DNA from: Hybos culiciformis
Taxonomy: Eukaryota > Arthropoda > Insecta > Diptera > Hybotidae
Assembly (NCBI GenBank): GCA_964007475.1
Contig: OZ023275.1
Span: 5,518,001 to 5,582,000 of the forward strand
Reading direction: 5' to 3'
DNA: 64,000 nt
The notes under the pieces: model-generated
Seen by the model: only the letters and a program-made list of their open reading frames with translations
Databases searched by the model: none
Told to the model about the DNA's origin: nothing
In this document: positions 13,504-25,505 of the stretch, one piece after another
Position numbering within the stretch: the first letter of the stretch is position 1
Layout: each line of letters begins with the position of its first letter
Program-made: the position numbers and the translations under genes

Positions 13504-14160
13504 AAAAAATTAATCATAAATAAATATAAATTTAAAACAATTTTTAAATTCTTATTTATTTCTATTCTAAATCTCCTTTTTTGATTCCTATTTAAAAAAA
13601 ATAGATCAGTTAACAAATGAATCAAATGACCAATGCATTACGAAAGCGAAACTTTTAATGTCGTAAAATTAATTGTAGCTTAAAAACCAGAACTTAATAG
13701 AATTTTATCTTTTAGTTATAATGCTAAAAATTATGAAAATTTATGCCAAATTTCTGAAAAAAAAAAAATGTTTCTCTTAAAATTAGAAAAGATATGGTGT
13801 CTTAAAGTAAAAATAAAATGGGGACAAAAGTTTAAATTCTCCTTTAGAGATTTGTAAAAACAAAAGGATAAGTCGTATAGCCTTACGATGTTAACAAAAA
13901 ATGAAGGGTGCATCAAGACAGTTAAACCAAAAAAAAAAGGAGGAAAAAAAATTCAAAGAGAAAAAAGTTACAGAGTTTTGAACCCACCTTATTAGGTCTA
14001 GGCCTCAGTCATCACAAAAACTGGTTGCGCTTGATGGGGAAACAAAATTTCGGAAAATCTAAGAGCGTTTTCTCGTTTTTTTTATTTAATTGTTCGAAAT
14101 CTGCATGGGCGGCAAGAAAATCTCAACATGACCTCAAAAATGAACCAGTCTAATGTATAT

Positions 14161-17100
14161 ACAACGTTGAATACTTAATTTTGAATTAATTTATATTTAT
14201 TAAATCTATATTATTAAATAGATGAATTTAGATCACCTTAATGTAGGTACCCATATTGCAATGGAAATAATTTATATTTTGTGTTTTACCTAAGTTTTAT
14301 ATTATATATCAAAATGCTAACACAAGCAAAAAATAGCGTTTGATCTTTCCACAAATTTTTTTTTTTTACATTTTCCTTCATGTGTAGACAAAATTCTACA
14401 TTTAATTGCATTGCAAATGTCATCACTGTTAATTTCTGCGACGCCACTGCAGTGGAACAAGGAGAAATATTAATATTTTGGAAAATAGAATTTGATTGTC
14501 AAAAATGCCGTACTTAATATAATCTTACTTTAATATCTTTAGGAAATGTTGAAATATAGGTATTCAATTTAATTTTGAAATAAATTTTGCACAAAACATA
14601 AGACAAGAGATAACATAATCTTTTTTTCAATCAAAAATTAAGTATATAAATTCAATATATATATTTATTAATTAACTGAACATTATACTCATATTTAATA
14701 AGAATTTTTACAATTAATCTTTACTCTTATTTCGTAATTTTTCCGGCATATTTCTATTGTTTATAACTTCTTTTTCTTAACTTCGCATAGCCTTGATTAC
14801 TAATTATAATTATTGTACTATCGACTATAATAAGCTGTGAAATAACATTAGAGTTTCAATTTAATGAATTTTTTTATAATTTATTTTAAGACATAAAGAA
14901 AAAAAAAATTATATTTTCTTTATATATTAAGTACACATAGTATTCTTAAATAAAAATAAAAAAAAATTTTTTATTAAACAAATTAAGCCTTTTTATTCTT
15001 TTTACAATATTTCTATAAAAAAAAAAAAAATTAATTTTAATTAATAGTTATATCTAAGATACATTCAGCTAAGTCATTTGTCTAATCTGGCAGCATTATT
15101 TTTACTGAACGAATTATCTTATTTCAATGTCAATGTAGGTATTTTTCTTAAAATATTTTAGTTCAATTATCGTGCACTTTTTTAAAGGTCGCAATTGAAT
15201 GTCATTATTATTATTATATTATACACTGTACTGTCATTACTTTTACTTATAACACTTAAAGTTTCCCCCCGCAGTGACTGATGATGGTATTTACGGATAG
15301 AGCTTTTATCATTTATTTATTTATTATTAATTTTTTGTTTTATTTTTTTATTTTTTTTTAAAGCATTTTCTAACTAATATTTATAATCACACTTCACAAC
15401 TAACTAATAAAAAATATAAATAATGCTGTGATTAAATGCGGCCATGGCTGTGATGTGCAATTAGTATTAGATTCCAGTTATCAAAAACATTTGCATTCAT
15501 TAGTTTTGAAAATCGAAGTTTTATTAGAAGATTTAGAAAAGATAAACTCAAAATTATTAAGAACTTTGAATTTGTGAGAAAATTTGTGAACATCAATTAA
15601 GGTCTTACTATGGAAATCTAAACCGGTGAAATCTAAACCGTTGATATGGTATGTATTTTCAATACTATCTTGGGCAATTACAAGCTTTTGTATCTTTTCA
15701 AAAAATATTGAAAGTTTAAATCATAACAACATTTTATATGATTGCTAAAAACTATATTATGATATTATGATTCATTCAAAAGAAAAAAATTTAACATGTA
15801 CGCATGCATCTAATGTTAAATTTGGTTATGAAAATATTATCTGTACGTGAAACAAAAAACAATTTCTACAGTTTGTCTGTGTTGCAGCATAATGTTTTAT
15901 TATCCATAAAAAGCACATTATTACAAGATCTCAACAAGTTCGTATACTTTACTTGTAGTCAATTGTCAATCGTTAATGTTTTAAATTAAGTCCTTCGTTT
16001 TCGATGATTTTTAATTGCACAATGTTTGGCTAAAGACACTTATATCTTTACATCATGATATAGGACAGCCACAGCCTCCGTAGTTCTTTTCAGAAATTTA
16101 CCATTTTCTTAAACATATTCCCAACAAACCTAATACATTTTATAACAAACCTAATACATTTTATAATTTAATCTTATTAGCTTGAAATATTTTATTAAAA
16201 TGAATAATTTAAGTTTTAACTAAATGGAAATTCTCACGCGTATTTTTGCTTAATATTTTCAGAAAGTGCTACTGAAATAATTAAAGAAATAAATATTTTC
16301 ACACTATTACATATATTATTATCTAAGCTTTTTGATCATATACCGCCTATTCTGAATTTTAGCATACAAGTAAAAAAATATATTTTCCAAATTGGGAAAT
16401 TTTTCTATGATTTATTTTTATTATTATTTTTGTTGTTTTCTGAAATCTGGATTAAACATTACACATAAATCATATAAATTTTTTAATACTTTAAGAATAA
16501 TATGTATAATATTTTATTTTATTACCTTTTCTGCTTATAAGAAACTTAACTCTATTAGACCCATTTAATTTACAGTTTTTGTTAGCTATTATTTTTGGAA
16601 AAATAAAATTTCTAAAATTGAGTTACAGGAGTCTCATAATTTATAAAATACATACAGAATGATTGTAATTATTGTATGAACTTAATAAAAAGTATAAACT
16701 GATTTAAAAAAAAATTTAATGGATTTTTTTTCAACATTGAAAATTATGTTGAAACTAAGCATAAAAATAAGATAATGTCAAGTGTTTGGTTTACTTTCTC
16801 GGAATTTTTTTTTAAAATAAAACTTTGAACTTGCGGTCATTATAATTAAAAATAATGCAGTCAAGTGAAAATTTTTTAAATGAAAAGATTTAATAAAAAT
16901 TGTTATATTTTAAATAAAAATTTTTAATATTTTTTCTTAAACATACATTATTAGAAACTAGATTTAAAGAGCAAAAAGCGAATTCACGAGTAATACATTT
17001 TTTGAATTGACTTATGTCCGTTTCAATAAAAATACAATATCTTTAGACAAGCGATCTTTGTTTCTTAAGTATTCCGCTAACTTTTAATGCATAATCTATA

Positions 17101-19203
17101 GTTTCAATTTGTTATTTGGCTATTAACTTATACAATACATACATGGTAAATAAATATTTAGTTATTTTTTTATTTGAACACTAATCATAGAAAAACTTCC
17201 CATTTTCCGAATAGGAAAATATAATTTTTCATTTGTATAGGCTTTTTTTATAATTGTTATATTAAACTTTCCTATGGAATCATTAACTTTAATTAAACTA
17301 TGGTCAAAATTTTATTTATTACTAGTCAAGTTGTTTATTTAGAAAAAAATAAAATAAAAATAAGTGCATTAGTAAATGCAGTAGTAAATATTTAAAATTT
17401 ATTAACAGAAATGTTAAAGGGCAAGCAAACCAATTAAAGTTAATAAAAACAAAAAAAAAAGAAAAAAACTTTGGGTGTGGGATTTTGATAAATTCGCTAA
17501 TATAAATTACTTTGCAATAAAAAAGTAATATGTGATTGATTTATTAATATTGAGTGTTTATTATAATACCATTATTCTCACGTTTTTATAATATATTGAT
17601 AATTAAGTCATATTCTATTAATTTCGAAATTGTTAAGAGCATTCAATGTTCATAGTTTTAAATTTAAAGACTTTTATGTATCTTGTAATTTACATTGAGT
17701 GATTCATTCGATTACAATTTGAATGGAAGTTATTTCATTTTAAAAGTTCTTTATATTGTTTATTTATTATGAATTTTCAGTAATAATCGTTTTTTAATAT
17801 GTAATAAGAAAAGCACCTCAGAATATTCATCTTCTGCCCATTTGCCTGCATTAACTGCTTGATTTCACTGCAGGGAAGGCTTGAAGATGGCTATGGGAAC
17901 TCAGTTTTTTGCTAGTTATTTAAAGAAAAAGAGCAACGATAATACAACATACATATTTTGCAATTAATAATACTCTATTATTAAAAATTTCTGTATGTAT
18001 CGGATGTACGTATGCCTAGATAAATTTATTATAATATTATTTAGAATATGTACGAAGGGAAAAACTACATTTAAATTTCTGAGCTTCCTTAAATAAATGA
18101 AAAGGAAACGTTACTGGTATGGTTCTACTTTATTTCCGAACTTTTTTACACTTTAATTTAATACAATTTATCTGCGACTTTTTATTTAATAAACTGCGTA
18201 TTTAAAAGTCAAAAAACAATTATAATGATAAATCACTAATCATCACAAATCAAATTTGGCGTTGGGGAAAGAAAGATTTTACGAAATATTTCAATTGGCT
18301 ACAATTTATATACTGTATATTGTTCCTAAAATCCTTGATTTGAAGGTACTTTTTTGTTTTCTAAAATAAAATAAATCGTTGTTAAAACAGTATACAAAGT
18401 TGCTTAATAATTTTTTTTCACGCTTGAATTTTCACATCAAATAAAATATGAAATATTTAACAAATAATAACCTATTCTTAGATGAATCTTACATATTTTG
18501 AATAGAATTGATTAATGAATGAAATTAATTAATTCAATTATTAGTGTACTTGTTTTCTGCTCAGTTGTAGGTATGTAAAACAAAAAAACACATCAAGCAT
18601 ATAGTAATTAAATAAATAACTTACAAAGAAATTTTATTTAAAACTTAAAAAAAAAAAAATTGTAATTTCAAGGACACGATAGATATCTTTATGCATTATG
18701 TGGTTTTTATAATCTTTCTTGGTAAAAAAAAAACATACATTGGAATTTTGGTACATCAAGTCAAGATTGAGGTTACTTGAAGATTTTCTGATTTTTTTTT
18801 TTGGAAAAATGCAACCTTCAGGCCATGTAAATAACGAAACAAACTACTCTAGTCTTTAGTTAATAAATATATAATAAATAATATTAGAAAATTAAAATTT
18901 AATATTAACCAAAGTTTTGTGTTTTAAGCAGTTGTCCAAAGGTACCCATAGAATTAAATTTCAAAAGTATTTTAAAAGTATTTTTATTTAAATAAAAATA
19001 AAAAAATCACATTTATGTTTGTTTATAATTTTACTTTTTACTGAAATTGACAGACATATAATTTAATGAAATATTTTTATCAAACCTTGGGAACACTGTG
19101 CATCAGAAGAAATGCAATAATATGTATTTTATAATTTTCTCAAATTTTTTATTCGTTAGGTACTTAATGTATAGAACTCTATTACATTCAACATTATTTA
19201 TTT
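14161..19203. other. AT-rich intergenic stretch with two small oddities
   Basis: No gene recognised in 5 kb. It holds a 20-bp tandem duplication (unit about aacaaacctaatacatttta) at about 16122-16163 and a GC-elevated block at about 17815-17925. Other ORFs are short and compositional. Confidence 0.4.
17815..17925. other. GC-elevated block with acceptor-like site
   Basis: About 110 bp with visibly higher GC than its surroundings, containing gatttcactgcag at 17862-17874, which would make a good splice acceptor. Short open frames follow on the plus strand (for example EGLKMAMGTQFFASYLKK in one frame), with no clear donor. It may be an exon fragment, a structured RNA or part of an old insertion. 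I do not recognise it. Confidence 0.25.
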
Positions 19204-19293
19204 TAATGGGCATGTGATCGGTATGTTGTATTTAGTACCATAGAATTTAGATCACTAAATGGAACATTATATGCGTCAATACATATGCAATCA

Positions 19294-19375
19294 TTAAATG
19301 CTTCATGTGAATAATGAATAATGAACTCCTTTAAATGCTTCATAGTGAATAATGAAATCATTAAATGCTTCATAT
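19294..19375 (+). repeat. Tandem units in repeat copy A
   Basis: Three imperfect units starting at about 19294, 19331 and 19361, each beginning ttaaatgcttcat and followed by a gaataatga-type segment. Spacing is 37 then 30 bp. Copy B carries about three 31-bp units of related sequence in the same place. Confidence 0.65.
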
Positions 19376-19587
19376 TGAATATTGCGTAATACCTAAACAA
19401 AAATAATATCACTCACAATATTTCAATACAGACAAATACCAACAAAAATTAAAAAAAAAATTTGTTTATCAACTTTTGTTTATTTTTTGCATTGCAAATG
19501 TATAGACTGCAACTACCTCTTACATGCTCATTAAAACAGTATATTAGATATGTTAACAAAATTGGTTTTACAACTCGTTGTGTATTT

Positions 19588-19680
19588 ATACAAAAACACA
19601 TGGACACTTGTCAATATAAATCACTCGACCTGCGGTCTCGTGATATAAGTATTGACTCGTGACCATGTGTTTTTGTGTAT
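19588..19680. repeat. Imperfect palindrome near the 3' end of copy A
   Basis: The left arm with acaaaaacacatgg and the right arm with ccatgtgtttttgt pair, as do inner segments with atcactcgacc and ggtctcgtgat around a small centre (gacctgcggtc). The same hairpin, with compensating and non-compensating changes, sits in copy B at about 58821-58926. Confidence 0.7.
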
Positions 19681-19725
19681 ATATAATAACAAATTTAGTT
19701 AACATATATAATAATCTACTATTAT

Positions 19726-22700
19726 TGAATATTTTATATAAAATTTTTAAATGTTAAGTAAAGAAAATAAAACGGTTAACAAACTTTTAGAAGTCCCCTT
19801 AATGTGGTAAATAAGCATTGATGATTGGAGATTTAATAAGCTTAAGAAATTTGAAAGCTTTATTTTTGGTAAATAATTAATTTCAGCCTATCGGAAATTT
19901 TTTTCAACTGATCGGTAATATTAAAGACACAAACCAGTTGTATATTAAAACAAAACTAATTTAATTTTCCACCATTTATTATGTGTTGTATATTAAAATT
20001 AAGATACTTTAATGTGAAATATGAATTTTAAGAGAAATTTACTTATATGTTTATTAATATTTTTATCATATGATTATATTCGTTGGTGTTATTATGTCTG
20101 TTTGTATATTATATTAAACGTTTCTATTTTCTATTTTTATAATTTGATTTATAAATACAATTTCCATTTGCAAAGTAAAGAATAAGTTTGGAAATCTAAA
20201 TTAAAACTGATTATTAAAAAAACTTACGTTAACTAAATAGACTTACTTTAGACTTATTTTTTCAAATTAAAACGAAGCGCTAGTCATATTTCCAGAGTGC
20301 ACTCAGATAGAACTTAAGCACACGCGAGGCCGGCAATGTTTTTGTTTATTTTATAAAAGCCGGCCGGCAAGATAAGTACCTACTAATGACGACTTATGAT
20401 GACTAATTATTTTTTTTTTTTAGCTAAATATATTACGATAGGATAATTATTATTATTATTATTTTTTAAAAAATAGGTGCTTACGCACCGAGTTTTCGGC
20501 TCTTGGATGAATCGATTTTGTTTTTTTTTTCTTATTTTCCGAAAATTTTATGTAACAATTGTTTTTTTTTTTCATTTTCAAATGAATCAGGAAAAATTAT
20601 TAGATATCATGATGATGCGTCAACTTAAAATTTACTGATCTTGACCTTTGGCAATGAAAATAAAAAAAATAAAAAAGTGTTATTCGAACAAAAAGTTTAA
20701 CAACATTATTTATATAATTTCGTCATTATGTTTCTCATTTCTTAGAATTTCGTAACATAACGTAAAAGTTTATTTTTCGGTTTATTTACCTCATTTCTTG
20801 AACATATAAATTGATTAAAAAGCTTTTCGGCAAAAATAAAAAAACTTTCGTTAGTAAACAAAATGTGCTTTAAAAGTTTTTCTATTAAGTCTTTTCTAGT
20901 TCTCTTGGGAATATTAATAAAAAAAAACAAAACAAAATTTGTTTACAATAAATTCCATTAATTCAACAATATTTAAGTCTTATGAAATCTTCGATTTATA
21001 CTATACTATTATGTAAACATAAATTAAGTATCCAAAAAAATCTCTAAATCATATTAGATTTCAATTACCTTTTTTTTTAATTCAAAAATTAAAACAATAA
21101 TACTAATAAACGGTGCCCATTACTGTCAATATAAACAAATTTAAAAATATTCATCTTTTTTGACTGACTGTTTCTAAAGCTATATATTACTACTACCAAA
21201 AAAGGGTACTGTAACACTTTATTTAAGATTAAAGTTCACCTCAAGTGTTCTCTTCTTTAATATAAACAAACGTTTATATTTGCCTTTTTTTCATTTAAAT
21301 AAAATTGGACAAATATATGTTAAATATTTTAGAGATGATATGTCCTCTGAAACTATGTTGCTGCTACCAAAAAAGGATAGTGTACCACTATCTTTTACAT
21401 TAAAATTATCTTCTTTGTATTTGAAATTTTAAAATTTCCTTTCGGGTTTTTTAATTTAAACCAAATTAAAAAAAATACGATAGTTAGGATTTTTTGATGT
21501 TCAGAATTTGTTTTGTTAAAATAAAGTTGGTTAAGGGACTGCTCATGTCGTGATATTTGCCGGTAGTAATTAAAATAAATCAATTGTTATAATTGTCCCC
21601 TGATTTTAAGTGAAAAATATGGTCACCGTATGTAATTAGCAATGACTTTATTAACATATTAAAAAATAATATGCACGCTTGTACATTGTGTATGTATGAA
21701 GTTCGTAAATTTTTAATGAATTTTTCTTGTTTGTTCTTATAAAATTAAATAAAAAATAGAAATAATTATAAATAAGAAATTTTGTACTTATGTACATATA
21801 TAAAAAAAATTTTAGATTTATATTTTTGCGATTAATTTTATATATTTATTTCGTATTTTTTTTTTGTTCTGCAAAATTAGTTCTTGAAATTTTAAAAATT
21901 ACTTTAATCACTAATCATGCATTTATCCTTTATCAATTCTTAAAAATCAAATTAGTTTGCTTACAAAATCTCTTTCGCAAAGTTGTTATCGCAAGATTAA
22001 AGAATTTTAAAAAGATTTGAAGTTTTAATTGGTGCATAATGCATTTTGAAATCAAAATCATGCATTTTAAAATTAAATATGAAAAAGATTACTTTCTAGC
22101 TAGCTATGGTTATATTGAAACTGCAAAAAAATTGAGCAATTCCCTTATAGAGAAAGTAGTAGGTATAGTGGCAATAATTATTTATAAGACACTTTGTTTT
22201 TTCTTATATTTCCTTTTATTTCATACTTAATCCTTTATTTAAAATTTTTATCCCTTTTGTCCTTAAAGAATTAAAAAAAAAAAAACTAGGTGTGACAACT
22301 ATTTTCAGTACTGCATCTTCGGTGTCTAAAAAAAATTTTGAGCATTTGAAAAGATTTCGCAAATAGATAACTTTAGCTGTTTTTGGCACTGTCAAAAATT
22401 TCTTTTATCAAAGAGATAAAAATCAAAATTCTTTAGTTATTATATAATATATAATATGCATTCAAAATTATTTCAAATTGTCATATTTTTTTTCACATAT
22501 GTAAGCTGCAATGTCGATAATTTAAATCTAGCATTCATAATCAGTTAAGAACATAATCTTGAACAAAACCAACTGTCGCAAAAAATATTCGCACTTATTT
22601 ATAATACATGGGGCTCAAAAATGTTTGCATAATAAAAATTAAATTTATTATGCTAAAAATTAAATTTTTTTATTCTAACATTAATTTTTTAATTTCTTTC

Positions 22701-24267
22701 TTAATTTAAAAAATTATTGCAAAAATTATTTAAATCCTATTTTCTTTAGTTTCATCGTCATACTATAAATTTAATAGTATATACTAAAATTGTGCGATAC
22801 AAGGATAAATTTGGATAAATGTAATAAAAAAGTAATTGAAAAATTTTTTATTTTTATCGGACTTCCGATTTGTATTAAAATCAACATTCCACAAATATCT
22901 TTTTGAACTTCAAAAGCTTTGCGAAGACCTACTTTGTAATTATAATATTTTTGATGGTATTTTTCATAAAGTAGTTTATTCAGAAATCAAAAAGAGTTTA
23001 TTTTTTTTTTTAATTTTACTAGCAAATACCTATATTTTAAATTTATTCATTCATGTGTGGCAGTTTTTTTTTTTTTTTTTTCTTTTTTAATAAACATTCA
23101 AGTATGTTGAATCACCTGTTAATAGATATCTTAAGATTGTGCTTTTATGTATGTATATACATAAATTTTTTTTAAATAAAATTAAGAAATTTAACATTTT
23201 TTTCTTTCAAAAATACTTATGAAAATACACGCAGCATGAGTGAAAATTAAAAAAAACTTTAAATATACTATTTATAAACTTTGATTACTCATATCTCTTT
23301 ATATGATATATAATATGTAATGTACTTCCGAAAAGGGAAATAGCTTAGTTTGTAATTAATATGAAAACTCAATAAGTATTCATGTTAAGATATTTCACAT
23401 ATTTCCATTTTCTCAAATAAGTTGTTGCCACTTTTAAATCCATATGAAGAAAAATTCATTGAAATTTTAGAAAATTTGTGAGTTATATCTAACTACATAT
23501 ACCTACGATGTCTTCTTACTTAAAATTATTCAATTATGATTAATTAATTAGAGTGAATTAAACTATTCTATAAAATATACTTTTTCTACTTGTTTTCAAG
23601 ATGATTTACAGCAAAAATATTTACAGGTTAAAAATCAAGTTATAATATTTACATTTATGTTCTTAATAAAACTTAATTCAATTTATTGTATTTTATAGCT
23701 TAATTAATTAAAGTGATTGAACTTTTATTAAACTTTTAATTCAAATTATTCTATAGAGTAATGATAAAAAAAATAATTATCATTATAATATTTATGGCGT
23801 TTAGGAAAATTCGAAAATTTTTTTTTATTGAGTCACTATTTAATTAATAATTTTTTTTACTTTTTTATCGATATATGTACTTTTGAATTAAAAGTGAATT
23901 TTAAATAAGTAGGTACTAATAATAAAATATAATTTTTTATAGAATACATTTCTGCTGATAATAAAAGAATTTCCTTAATTCTTTTTTGATAACAAAATGA
24001 TAAAATTTTGTTTGAAAAAAAAAAAAATTAATATTAATTAAATAAAAACAAAGTCTAAAACTATATAAATTGTATTCTTTTAAAAAAAAAACATATAGAT
24101 ACTTTTGAATTTGAAAATAAGATTTTTATTAAGATTTTCACAATTCCACTTTTCAAAGATAATTTTACAAACAATAAGCGCCGACTGAACCACTTTGAGA
24201 GCTCTTGTCTTTAAAAAAATATCGCCACTTTAACTTAATTAAATTGCGTAACACTATTTAATTGACA
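19726..24267. other. AT-rich intergenic stretch
   Basis: No gene recognised. Visible items are a GC-rich patch with GCCGGC repeats at about 20315-20375, a small hairpin (ggtgc ttac gcacc, about 20476-20489) and a diverged tandem pair at about 21165-21410. ORFs here are short and T-rich. Confidence 0.4.
21165..21410 (+). repeat. Diverged tandem pair, about 171 bp apart
   Basis: A segment with tactaccaaaaaagg and tactgtaacact (from about 21191) recurs with changes as tgctaccaaaaaagg and tagtgtaccact (from about 21362). Both copies have related flanks (tttctaaagctat against tctgaaactatg) and are followed by similar acatt/aagattaaa segments. It may be two units of a decayed tandem repeat. No third copy was seen. 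Confidence 0.45.
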
Positions 24268-24514
24268 ATTCTCAGGTGGGCGGAATAAGTCAAAAAATTA
24301 AAAAAAAAATGTTATTGCAAAAACAGGTCCAAACATCCTTGTTCACCGACTGATAAAAACCCCAATTTAATTTATAAGAAAAAAATTGTTTAAATATCAA
24401 AAAAACCTAATCACCTAAAATAATTCATTAAGTTTGCAGGTGGACAAAATCAACCTTTTCGGACTTATGTATTATTGAATAAAATAACTTATATGCGTCC
24501 GCCCACTTGAGAAT
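24268..24514. mobile_element. Small foldback MITE with GGTGGGCGGA-type ends
   Basis: The left end AATTCTCAGGTGGGCGGA (about 24268-24285) is matched by the complement of TCCGCCCACTTGAGAATT (about 24497-24514), with one mismatch in 18. Inner arms show weaker pairing (aataagt against acttatat). AATT borders both ends but is itself palindromic, so target duplication cannot be told from TIR. Superfamily unknown and no coding. Confidence 0.6.
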
Positions 24515-24559
24515 TTATTGTTATAAATTATAAATTATTAAATAAAAAGATAAAAATTT

Positions 24560-24830
24560 CGAAAAGTCATTCTGGCATCGATGGCGCCCACTCGATCGTA
24601 GTTCAATTAACTGTGCTAGGTTTATTTCGATTTTTGAGCCTTTGTACCCAAAATCTTTACCGGTCTTTACTTTGGTCAAGAGTTGTTTATTTTCTTAAAC
24701 TGGATTCCTCTTTCGAAAGTCGAGACAGCGAGTCTTGACATGACAGTAAATTTTAGATATCAACCACATATTTTGTGTACATTACTTTGTGACATTCCTC
24801 TTCAAAACAAAATTAAAAGAACATTATATG
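24560..24830 (+). other. GC-elevated segment with weak exon-like frame
   Basis: The segment before the hAT relic has visibly higher GC than average, with gatggcgcccactcgatcg at 24580 onward and gaaagtcgagacagcgag near 24715. A plus-strand frame stays open from about 24683 to 24877 (KVETASLDMTVNFRYQPH in the middle) but runs into the transposon end. There is no splice context strong enough to call an exon. It may be a fragment of an older insertion or a decayed gene piece. Confidence 0.25.
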
Positions 24831-25505
24831 CAGAGGTGTCAATAGCGTCGATCGCGATCTACCGGTCGATCGCGTAATGATTTTAGTTCGATCGCCAATA
24901 AATATTCATATTTCAGATATTTATTTCCTTTCAAATTAATATTTTCAATTTCAAGAATCAAAAAAAATTTATCTAATTTTCCAAACATGTTGGCGCAATT
25001 AAAAAGTCCTGCTTCTACTAATTATGATGAAAATAAATATATCAAAGAAATTAAGAACGTTATTGAAGGATTCAGTAACCGTTTCGAAGATTTTAAAAAA
25101 CTTGATAATGTGGTTTTATTTATGAGTTTTCCATTTGATAGCAATATTAAAGCAAAAACCTTTCAACTATTTTTGATATGGATAATATTAAAGTTGAACC
25201 AAAAATTATAACTTTACAAAATTATATTTATATTAAAGCAAGAGCTTCCGAAAATAAATTCTGGAAATATTTAGAAGAAGATAAATATCCGAATGTAAAA
25301 AAATTTCCTGAAAATTTATACGCCTGTTTTGGTTCGACATATTTGTGGGAATGAGCAATAATAAAGTCGAAATACCGAATTAATTTAACAGACGAACACA
25401 ATAAATATAGCCTTCTCCTCTTACTCCTACTTTTAGAAAAAGTAGATCGCAGATGATTTTTACTGCGCGAAGTAGATCTTATAGAAAAATTAGTTGACAC
25501 CCCTG
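24831..25505 (+). mobile_element. Decayed hAT element with CAG(A/G)GGTGTCAA ends
   Basis: The left terminus CAGAGGTGTCAA (24831-24842) and the right terminus TTGACACCCCTG (25494-25505) are inverted repeats with one mismatch. Just inside lie repeats of GATCGCG and GATCTAC (24850-24895 and 25440-25480), consistent with subterminal transposase sites. The inside encodes remains of a hAT-type protein on the plus strand. The flanking 8-mers (attatatg and aataacat) do not match, so a target duplication has decayed or was never present. At 675 bp it is a deleted, inactive copy. Confidence 0.75.
24987..25488 (+). pseudogene. Broken hAT transposase C-part of the GTF2IRD2/ZMYM6-like group
   Basis: The frame from TTG 24987 reads YIKEIKNVIEGFSNRFEDFK and then LFMSFPFDSNIK, ending at 25209-25211. 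From about 25166 a second frame continues with DMDNIKVEPK, FWKYLEEDKYPNVKKF, then ACFGSTYLWE, a stop at 25353-25355, then KSKYRINLTDEH and another stop near 25455. In GTF2IRD2- and ZMYM6-like hAT-derived proteins the C-part has the same order: F..RF.DF......PF, FW..L....YP.L+..A....+.FGSTYLCE..FS, then K.RSRLTDEHL. One frameshift and two stops make it non-functional. The assignment is from motif order, not a search. Confidence 0.75.

Larger units (their letters stand above)
12287..14152. mobile_element. 1.87-kb palindromic hAT-like foldback element
   Basis: Two arms of roughly 850 bp (about 12287-13140 and 13290-14152) are near-identical reverse complements around a short unique centre. The extreme ends are TAGGCTGGTTCA on the left and its near-complement TGAACCAGTCTA on the right. 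A perfect 8-bp direct repeat ATGTATAT flanks the whole unit at 12279-12286 and 14153-14160. That duplication fits the hAT target pattern nTnnnnAn and the TAGGCTG terminus fits hAT ends. The arms diverge most near the outer ends (about 12300-12390 against 14040-14140) and at the loop side. The inner parts carry inverted copies of a protein-coding fragment (separate entries). An inverted duplication mobilised as one unit is the simplest reading. Confidence 0.85.
19204..19725 (+). mobile_element. Interspersed repeat, copy A (uninterrupted)
   Basis: This copy shares order and sequence with the inverted copy at 58767-59530. The shared parts are a start near TTTAATG, a block with gtatgttgtatttagt, short tandem units, a block with attgcgtaatacctaaac, a 90-bp imperfect palindrome, and an end near ataatctactatta. 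It has no terminal inverted repeats. Subterminal tandem units plus a hairpin close to one end recall Helitron/Helentron (DINE-1-like) non-autonomous elements, but that is inference. An open frame at 19462-19662 is matched in copy B. The differences fall on all codon positions, so I read it as shared ancestry, not selected coding. Confidence 0.75.

Noticed and set aside
20315..20375. GCCGGC repeats around a TATAAAAG near 20352 as a promoter
   Set aside because: No initiator at the right distance and no ORF downstream.
22836..23090. 84-codon plus-strand ORF
   Set aside because: TTG start, ends in poly-Phe from a T run; no supporting signals.
25228..25500. 90-codon minus-strand ORF in the hAT relic
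   Set aside because: It is the antisense shadow of the plus-strand transposase remains, which carry the recognisable motifs.
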